Shown here in pieces: positions 57,797 to 64,000 of a DNA stretch of 64,000 nucleotides. The notes under the pieces are model-generated. The model was not told the DNA's origin. It was given only the letters and a program-made list of their open reading frames with translations, and made no database searches. This DNA comes from Chromohalobacter beijerinckii (GTDB lineage Bacteria; Pseudomonadota; Gammaproteobacteria; Pseudomonadales; Halomonadaceae), in assembly GCF_023061185.1 (NCBI RefSeq), contig NZ_JAKGAK010000007.1:62001-126000 (forward strand), written 5' to 3'. Within the stretch, counting starts at the first letter, position 1. Every line of letters begins with the position of its first letter. The position numbers were made by a program, and so were the translations under genes.

Positions 57797-59685
57797 TCTG
57801 AAGTCACTCCGATCTCGGCTTCGGCCTTGCGCTTGAGTTCGCTCACGCGCCGTTCCATGTCGGCGCGTTTTGCCTTGCCCACCGGAATAGGGTCACCGAA
57901 GTGGAGCGCCACCCGGGCCCGAAAACGCCGTGGCCACTTGGTCAACGCCTTGCCGCCACGATTCGATGTCCAAGATCCCCACAGTCCGGCCAATCCGGCA
58001 GGCACCACCGGCACCGGATCTCGCGCCAGAATGATATCCACGCCACGCCGAAAACGCTGCATTTCACCATCGGGCGTCAAGCGTCCCTCGGGGAACAACA
58101 TCACCACCTCTCCCTGACGCAGGGCATGGCTCACTTCGTCCAAGGCCCGCCGCACGCCGCCGGGATCGCAACGCTCGGAATCTACCGGGATGGCGCCGGC
58201 AATGCGAAAGAACCAATTGAGCCACCGGGACTCATAGATAGGGCGATCCATCAAGAAACGCAACGGGCGCGGACACCCACCGCCCAGAATCAAGGCATCC
58301 ATAAAGCTGACGTGATTGCATACTACCAGTGCCGCGCCACGTGCGGGCACAGATTGACGGCCGCGAAAACGTAGCCGGTAGAGCACACGAATCAGCACGA
58401 AAATCGACAGGCGCAATGCCGGGCGCGGCACCATGCAAAGGATGATCGCCGCTAGCGTCAGGGACACCGCCGACAAAGTCAGCATGAAAGCATTGAGCGA
58501 GGCATCGAGCACACTCAGCACGACCACGCCAAAGCCCGCCGCCAGAACCATGAACAGTGCATTGAGGATATTATTGGCGGCGATCATGCGAGCACGATTG
58601 TCATCATCGCTTTCGAGTTGAATCAGCGTGTACAGCGGCACGATGTACACGCCGCCGCCCAAGCCGATCACCGCAAAATCGAGTAGCTGGCGCCAGAACC
58701 CCGGTGACAGGCTCAATGCCGCCAGCCCGGTACTGCTTCCCGCCAATGGCTGACTCAGCCCCAGATCGAGACCGGCCAAGCCGAAGAGCACGGCGCCGGC
58801 CGGTATCAGCCCGACTTCCAGACGCCCCGCCGACAAGCGCGCGCACAACAGCGCGCCAGCACCAACGCCCAGCGCAAACGCGCCCAGCAAGGCACTAACC
58901 ACGGATTCATTGCCATGCACGACATCACGCGTCCAGGCCGGTAGTTGAGTCAGGTAGCAGGCACCTAGAAACCAGAACAAGCTGATGCCCAGCAAGGCAC
59001 GAAATACCCGTGGTTGGCGCCACGCGTCGCGCATCACTTCACGCCCGCCACGCCAGGGCCGCCATGGCGTGGCGCCCATCTGGCTGGGCGGTGCGCTAGG
59101 CACCCATAGGCTAGCGACGAGCCCCAAGAGCGCCAGCACCACCAAGGTGGCGGCAATGCTTCCCCGCGCCCAGGCACCGCCAAGCGATGCCAGCACACCA
59201 GCCAGCAGCGTTCCCAGCAGAATCGAAAGAAAGGTGCCCAGACTGATCCAGGCATTACCCTTGACGAGCTCGGTCGGCGACAGATGTTGCGGCAAAATGG
59301 CGTACTTCACCGGCCCGAAAAGCGCCGACTGGGTACCCATCATGAACAACAATGCCAGTAGCACGGCATAGGCCTCATACCAGACGGCGGCCGCTGCCAT
59401 GCTCATGGTCACGAGTTCCAGCACCTTGAGACGCCTGACCAGGCGACGCTTGTCGAGACGGTCGGCCAACAAGCCGCCCCATGCCGAAAACAACAGGAAA
59501 GGCAGGATGAAAAGCCCTGCCGCAAGATTGTTGAGCAGCCCCGTATCCCAGCCATAGCGCGGTACGGCAACGAAGGTCAGTAGCAACAGCAGGACATTCT
59601 TGAACACGTTGTCGTTGAACGCGCCCAAGGCTTGTGTCCAGAAGAAGGGAGCGAATCGACGCTGGGTTAGCAATCGGGGAATCAC
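57793..59685 (-). CDS. LplT-like MFS transporter fused to PlsC acyltransferase
   Basis: A 630-aa fusion. Residues about 1-400 are a 12-helix MFS domain similar to the lysophospholipid flippase LplT (FWTQALGAFNDNVFKN, GPVKYAILPQHL). Residues about 420-630 are a PlsC domain with NHVSFMDA (the HX4D motif) and FPEGRLT. Together they would import lyso-phospholipids and re-acylate them. The acyl-ACP synthetase (AMP-ligase) domain found in Aas and in longer fusions is absent. The start is a GTG at 59685 overlapping the TetR stop (GTGA). Confidence 0.85.
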   Translation of the reverse strand: MIPRLLTQRRFAPFFWTQALGAFNDNVFKNVLLLLLTFVAVPRYGWDTGLLNNLAAGLFILPFLLFSAWGGLLADRLDKRRLVRRLKVLELVTMSMAAAAVWYEAYAVLLALLFMMGTQSALFGPVKYAILPQHLSPTELVKGNAWISLGTFLSILLGTLLAGVLASLGGAWARGSIAATLVVLALLGLVASLWVPSAPPSQMGATPWRPWRGGREVMRDAWRQPRVFRALLGISLFWFLGACYLTQLPAWTRDVVHGNESVVSALLGAFALGVGAGALLCARLSAGRLEVGLIPAGAVLFGLAGLDLGLSQPLAGSSTGLAALSLSPGFWRQLLDFAVIGLGGGVYIVPLYTLIQLESDDDNRARMIAANNILNALFMVLAAGFGVVVLSVLDASLNAFMLTLSAVSLTLAAIILCMVPRPALRLSIFVLIRVLYRLRFRGRQSVPARGAALVVCNHVSFMDALILGGGCPRPLRFLMDRPIYESRWLNWFFRIAGAIPVDSERCDPGGVRRALDEVSHALRQGEVVMLFPEGRLTPDGEMQRFRRGVDIILARDPVPVVPAGLAGLWGSWTSNRGGKALTKWPRRFRARVALHFGDPIPVGKAKRADMERRVSELKRKAEAEIGVTSD

Positions 59686-60296
59686 GGCTCTCTCGGACCG
59701 TACTTGAGTCCCATCAGCGTGGTGGTCAGCAATTGATCGAGCAACTCGGTCACTTCCAGCGATTGACCCTGCCAAACGCCCAGGCGTTCGTTGAGCCCCA
59801 ACTGGACCAGACCATGCACACTGCCCCATAGAGTGCGGGCCATGCGTCTTGCTTCGAGCTCACCCATCAGCGGCTGATACTCGGCAAGCGCCGCCTCGAC
59901 ACGCACGAACAGACCTTCAATCATGTCGTTCTGGCGTTGGTCCAACTCTCCTTCTTGGGCCAGCGGGTAATCGAACAACATCTGCCAGCGATAGGGCTCA
60001 TGCTGCGCAAACAGCCAATAAGCCGTCGCCAATGCCTTGAGGCGCGGTTCGGGATCGGCACCCTCGAGCCCCTCCACGGCAACCCGTAGGCGCCCCAGGG
60101 TCTCGACGTTGACGTATTGCAACAGGTTGCCAAAACTGCCGTAGAGTTTCAGCAGCGTGCTGGGCGCACATCCCACCTCGCGCGCCAACGAGCGCAGCGA
60201 CAGCGTATGCACAGGATTATCGCGTAGCCAGGCGTCACACGCAGCCATTACCTGACCATGCAGCACCTCGGGTGCATGCTGTCTGGGACGAGCCAT
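59682..60296 (-). CDS. TetR-family transcriptional regulator
   Basis: A 204-aa regulator with an N-terminal HTH (LSLRSLAREVGCAPSTLLKLYG) and a C-terminal domain (about 75-200) of the TetR_C_33-like WHG type (LWGSVHGLVQLGLNERL). The ATG at 60296 follows GAGGA by 8 bases. The frame is open 63 codons further upstream without support. Its stop overlaps the start of the transporter-acyltransferase gene, so it most likely regulates that gene in response to a lipid or fatty acyl ligand (inference). Confidence 0.87.
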   Translation of the reverse strand: MARPRQHAPEVLHGQVMAACDAWLRDNPVHTLSLRSLAREVGCAPSTLLKLYGSFGNLLQYVNVETLGRLRVAVEGLEGADPEPRLKALATAYWLFAQHEPYRWQMLFDYPLAQEGELDQRQNDMIEGLFVRVEAALAEYQPLMGELEARRMARTLWGSVHGLVQLGLNERLGVWQGQSLEVTELLDQLLTTTLMGLKYGPREP

Positions 60297-60483
60297 CGGA
60301 TTCCTCGTGATGAGCATGCGCGGCGTCTTCTTACCAAGCCGCGCGTGGTCGAACAGCGTTTCCCCCAGCATATCGGGAACGCACGCAAACGCAAGTGGCA
60401 AGCCCTGCGATAAATCAAAAGCAGCGCTGGTAAGCGCCCGCCGGCGTGGCTTACCCTGTCGCGTCGAACCGCGAGGAGAGAGC

Positions 60484-61155
60484 ATGGCCGGCCGTCTTTA
60501 CATCAAGCCCTGGACAACGCCGCCGCTCGACGCGCTTCGCCAGGACAGTCAGCCGATCGTCGGCCCCAACCTGGCACCGCGCCGCCCTATTTCGATCATT
60601 CGTCAGGACGCGGGCGAAGCGCAGTGGGCCACGGCATTCTGGGGATTGACCCCGCCCTGGCTCAAGGTGCTGGACCATGCCCCGCATTGCGCCCGCGCCG
60701 AGTCGCTCGAGCAGCGCCCGATGTTTCGCGAGGCCTTCCACGCGCGGCGCTGCCTGATACCGGTCGCCGGAGTCTACGTATGGAAGCCGCAGCCACGCAT
60801 GAAGCAGCCGTTTCTGGTCACCCGCGTCGACCGGGCGCCGCTTCTGCTGGCCGGGGTCTGGTGCCGCTATCACACCACGTTGACTGAGTTTAACGACTCC
60901 ACGGCCTTGATCACGGTGCCCAGCAATGCATTGCTGACACCGCTCAGCGACCGCTTTCCGGCCGTCATCGAGGCGAGCGATGCACCCGAGTGGCTGGCGC
61001 CAACCACCTCGGACGAGCGTTCCCATGAGATGCTGACCCCCGCCCCCTTGGAACTGTTGGGCGCTTTTCCTGTATCAAGACGTGTCAACGATCCAAAGCA
61101 TCAAGACTGGGCCTGCGGACATCCCACCGGCCCGATGACCTACTGGCATCAATGA
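60484..61155 (+). CDS. SRAP-family protein lacking the catalytic residues
   Basis: A 223-aa protein of the SOS-response-associated peptidase (SRAP, YedK/HMCES) family, recognised by PNLAPRRP, WGLTPPWLK, ARAES, FREAFHARRCLIP and DRFPAVI. Active members need Cys2, which crosslinks to abasic sites, a Glu in the FYEW motif and a His before DR(M)P. Here these are Ala2, Val99 and Ser156. Only the Asn (Asn29) remains. The start is firm: GAGGAGAG just before ATG GCC GGC. It is likely a pseudo-enzyme that keeps the fold. Confidence 0.85.
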   Translation: MAGRLYIKPWTTPPLDALRQDSQPIVGPNLAPRRPISIIRQDAGEAQWATAFWGLTPPWLKVLDHAPHCARAESLEQRPMFREAFHARRCLIPVAGVYVWKPQPRMKQPFLVTRVDRAPLLLAGVWCRYHTTLTEFNDSTALITVPSNALLTPLSDRFPAVIEASDAPEWLAPTTSDERSHEMLTPAPLELLGAFPVSRRVNDPKHQDWACGHPTGPMTYWHQ

Positions 61156-61171
61156 ACAAGGAGTCTTTACC

Positions 61172-63997
61172 GTGTTTTCGCCCCCTCCCCTTGCATGCCG
61201 CTGGCTGCTCGGTGCGCTCATCCTTCTCGTCGTCGGTTACCAGACGGCGCGCGCCAGCGACCCGGTGGCCGAGGTCGTCGAGCCAACCGTCAGCCCCAAC
61301 GATACCCGCGACTACCGCGCCCTGACGCTCGACAATGGCCTCGAGATCTTGCTGGTCAGCGATCCGCAGGCCGACAAGGCTGCCGCCGCCATGAACGTGG
61401 ACGTCGGTAGCGCCGACGACCCCGACGCCACCCCCGGTTTGGCACATTTCCTCGAACACATGTTGTTCCTGGGCACCGACCGCTACCCGGAAGCCGACGC
61501 CTACCAGAATTTCATTTCCTCCCACGGCGGTGATCACAACGCCTTCACCGCCTCACGCGACACCAACTACTTCTTCGACATCGAGCCGCAGGCATTACCC
61601 GAAGCCCTGGATCGCTTCAGCCGCTTCTTCGTTGCCCCGCGCTTCAATGCCGAGTACGTCGACCGCGAGCGTAACGCCGTCAACTCGGAGTACCAGGCAC
61701 GCCTGCGCGACGATAGCCGGCGTCTTCAAGAGGCCATCGATCAGGCCCTCAACCCCGAACACCCAATGACCCGCTTCTCGGTCGGTAGCCTGGAGACACT
61801 CAGGGACGGAGATACGTCATCGCTCCGCGAACGTCTGGTCGATTTCTACAAGGCGCACTACGGCGCTAATGTCATGCATCTAACGGTCATCGGTCCACAA
61901 TCGCTCAATGAGCTTGAAGCCATGATTCGCGACCGCTTCGCCCAGGTGCCCGATCGTCATTTATCGCGCAGCGAGATCGACACTCCCTTGGTTACCGACG
62001 ACGAGCTCCCCGCACGCCTGAAGGTCAAGAGCCTATCGCAGGACAAGCAGGTGCGCTTCCTGTTTCCGATTCCCGATCCGCAGGGTGACTATCGCACCAA
62101 ACCGGCCGACTATCTCGCCAACCTGTTGGGCCATGAAGGGGAAGGAAGTCTGCTGGCGGCATTGCGTCACAAGGGATGGGCCGATGGTCTCTCGGCAGGC
62201 ACCATGAACGGCGATGGACAGCACGCGCTCTTCGCCGTCTCGGTCAGCCTCACGCCGGAAGGCGCGCAACACATCGATCGCATTCAGGCTAGCTTGTTCG
62301 ATCAGATAGCACGGATTCGCGAGGACGGGCTGCAGGCGTGGCGCTACGACGAGCAAGCTCGCCTCAACCAACAAGCGTTTCGTTTTCAGCAACCGGGCGA
62401 GCCCATCGATCAAGTCAGCCAATTGGCCATGAATCTGGCCGATTATCCGCTTGAGGATGTGCAATACGCGCCGTACCGCATGGACGGTTTCGATGCCGCA
62501 CGTATTCGAGATTATCTCGCCGACATGACCCCGTCGCACTTATTGCGCGTCTATAGCGGCCCGGACGTCGACGGCAATGATACCTCGCCCTACTTCGACG
62601 CACCCTATACGCTGACGCGCCTCTCGGACTGGCCGGAGGCCGCGCCGCTCGATGAACTCGGCCTGCCGCCGCATAACCCCTTCATCGCCAGCGATTTAGA
62701 AGTTCACGACGCCAGTGGCGATGAACCACAGGCCATCGTCGAGGCGCCCAGCGTAGAGCTCTGGCACCTCGCCAACGATCGCTTCGGTACACCGCGCGTG
62801 GAGTGGCGCTTCAGCCTGCAGAACCCCGACGCCTCCGACAGCGCCAGCCATGCCGCATTGACGCGTCTACTCGCCGGCTGGATCACCGACAGTCTCAATG
62901 AGCGCTTCTATCCAGCCCGGCTGGCCGGACAATCCTTCGATGCCTACGCCCACGCCCGCGGTATCACGCTCACCTTCTCCGGTTGGCGCGACCGTCAGGC
63001 ACGGCTGATGGGAGACGTCGTCGCACGTTTAAAGGAAGGTGACATCAGCGAAGAAAGCTTCTCGCGCGTCAAGTACCGTCTCTCGCAGCAATGGCAAAAC
63101 GCGCCCCAAGCGCCGCTGCATCAGCAGATGTATCGCACGCTCGGTGAGTCGCTATTGCGCCCTCAGTGGACGACATCCGCGATGCTCGAGGCGCTGCATA
63201 CGCTGAGCGTCGGCGACCTGCGTGACTATCGCGACGCCTTCCTCGGGAATCTTTATCTGCAAGCCATGGCGGTAGGCAACCTGGATGCCGACTTGGCACG
63301 CCGTGAGGGCTTGCAAGTCGCCAATGCACTCACACCCCGGCTCGAGTCCTCGGACATCCCAGCTCTGTCACCGCTGGCGGTTCCAGAGACGCCGCCGACC
63401 CTGCATCCGCGCAGTACCCGCAACGACGCTGCCGTATTGCGCTATCTGCAAGGCCCGGACCGCAGTCTCGACAGTCAAGCCCGTCTGGCAGTACTCGGCA
63501 AGATGCTCGAATCGCCGTTCTACAACCAGCTACGCACCGAGGAGCAACTCGGCTATATCGTCACGGCCGGTTATTCGCCCGTACTCGATGCACCGGGCCT
63601 GGCGATGCTGGTGCAATCTCCGGATACGCCCAGCAAGCGCATCGCCGCACGCATGGATGCCTTCCTGAATGACTTCGACACACGCCTTCAAGCACTCGAC
63701 GATAGCGAGCTGGCACCTTATCGCGACGCGGTCAGCAGTCGCTTGAGGGAGCGCGACAACAGCCTGGGCGAGCTGACCAACCGCCTCTGGCAGACGCTGG
63801 CCTACGCCGAGCCTGACTTCTCACGGCGTGAGAAACTCGCGGATCGCGTCGACGCCATGGATGCCTCGGCCATTCGCCAGGCATGGCGCTCGCTGCGGCA
63901 CACAAAGCCACTCACGGTGAGCTACGACGCCGATACCCAGCCCAGCGATGTCATGGGGCTGACGCACGACTTCCGGCCACTCCCCGCCAGCGACTGA
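61172..63997 (+). CDS. Insulinase-family (M16) zinc protease
   Basis: A 941-aa secreted protease of the pitrilysin/insulysin family. A signal peptide or anchor (about residues 10-30) ends near ARA-SDP. The inverted zinc motif HFLEH lies near residue 92, with the third ligand Glu in ERNAVNSEYQ about 76 residues on. The C-terminal half carries the inactive M16 domains and the LRTEEQLGYIV motif. The GTG at 61172 has AAGGAG 8 bases ahead. It acts in the periplasm by analogy with E. coli protease III. Confidence 0.92.
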   Translation: MFSPPPLACRWLLGALILLVVGYQTARASDPVAEVVEPTVSPNDTRDYRALTLDNGLEILLVSDPQADKAAAAMNVDVGSADDPDATPGLAHFLEHMLFLGTDRYPEADAYQNFISSHGGDHNAFTASRDTNYFFDIEPQALPEALDRFSRFFVAPRFNAEYVDRERNAVNSEYQARLRDDSRRLQEAIDQALNPEHPMTRFSVGSLETLRDGDTSSLRERLVDFYKAHYGANVMHLTVIGPQSLNELEAMIRDRFAQVPDRHLSRSEIDTPLVTDDELPARLKVKSLSQDKQVRFLFPIPDPQGDYRTKPADYLANLLGHEGEGSLLAALRHKGWADGLSAGTMNGDGQHALFAVSVSLTPEGAQHIDRIQASLFDQIARIREDGLQAWRYDEQARLNQQAFRFQQPGEPIDQVSQLAMNLADYPLEDVQYAPYRMDGFDAARIRDYLADMTPSHLLRVYSGPDVDGNDTSPYFDAPYTLTRLSDWPEAAPLDELGLPPHNPFIASDLEVHDASGDEPQAIVEAPSVELWHLANDRFGTPRVEWRFSLQNPDASDSASHAALTRLLAGWITDSLNERFYPARLAGQSFDAYAHARGITLTFSGWRDRQARLMGDVVARLKEGDISEESFSRVKYRLSQQWQNAPQAPLHQQMYRTLGESLLRPQWTTSAMLEALHTLSVGDLRDYRDAFLGNLYLQAMAVGNLDADLARREGLQVANALTPRLESSDIPALSPLAVPETPPTLHPRSTRNDAAVLRYLQGPDRSLDSQARLAVLGKMLESPFYNQLRTEEQLGYIVTAGYSPVLDAPGLAMLVQSPDTPSKRIAARMDAFLNDFDTRLQALDDSELAPYRDAVSSRLRERDNSLGELTNRLWQTLAYAEPDFSRREKLADRVDAMDASAIRQAWRSLRHTKPLTVSYDADTQPSDVMGLTHDFRPLPASD

Positions 63998-64000
63998 GCG

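Overview
The window is a 64-kb piece of a GC-rich gammaproteobacterial chromosome. Gene order, acidic proteins, an ectoine hydroxylase and an enolase-superfamily D-mannonate dehydratase point to a Halomonadaceae member. From memory of described proteins, the closest fit is Chromohalobacter salexigens. I could not run a search, so the species is an inference. I saw no rRNA, tRNA, CRISPR array, prophage or insertion sequence.

Layout. 1-7.5 kb (minus strand): a YeeE/TsuA-type sulfur transporter cut by the window edge, trpS, ald, a DUF2007 protein, rlmI, mutM, rpmG, rpmB and radC. 7.7-16.3 kb (plus): a compact sugar-acid operon with a GntR/FCD regulator, a ManD/RspA-type dehydratase, a zinc polyol/sugar-acid dehydrogenase, a TRAP transporter (SBP, small and large permeases), fructuronate reductase and UxuA. 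It probably imports a hexonate or hexuronate and converts it to 2-keto-3-deoxygluconate. 16.4-21.4 kb (plus): coaBC, dut, algC, argB, slmA. 21.4-25.6 kb (minus): rpoH, ftsX, ftsE, ftsY. The ftsX frame is broken in a G6 tract. 25.7-26.7 kb (plus): rsmD, zapB. 26.7-33.2 kb (minus): rimI, a probable holD, bolA, a DHA2 drug-efflux protein, an acidic unknown, lysS, and prfB with its programmed +1 frameshift.

33.3-45.2 kb is an accessory block inserted between prfB and recJ, which are neighbours in some relatives. It holds an oligopeptide ABC transporter with fused ATPases, an ectoine hydroxylase away from ectABC, a FadL-type porin, a MerR/CopA copper-efflux operon ending in a 25-residue membrane mini-protein, and a VOC-fold protein. 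45.2-51.6 kb (minus) is the conserved xerD-dsbC-hom-thrC-recJ run. 51.7-53.8 kb is rpsP-rimM-trmD-rplS, followed by ffh (minus). 55.6-57.8 kb (plus) carries a CcsA-like protein and a CNNM/CorC protein. 57.8-60.3 kb (minus) carries an LplT-like transporter fused to a PlsC acyltransferase, co-transcribed with a TetR regulator. 60.5-64 kb (plus) carries a SRAP-family protein that has lost its catalytic residues, and an insulinase-type protease.

Most of the window is ordinary housekeeping sequence. The points most worth a second look are the degenerate SRAP protein, the ftsX frameshift, three intergenic hairpins built from 7-bp-period repeats next to stop codons, the mini-protein behind copA, a sigma-E-like promoter in front of rpoH, and the sugar-acid operon with two unrelated mannonate dehydratases.
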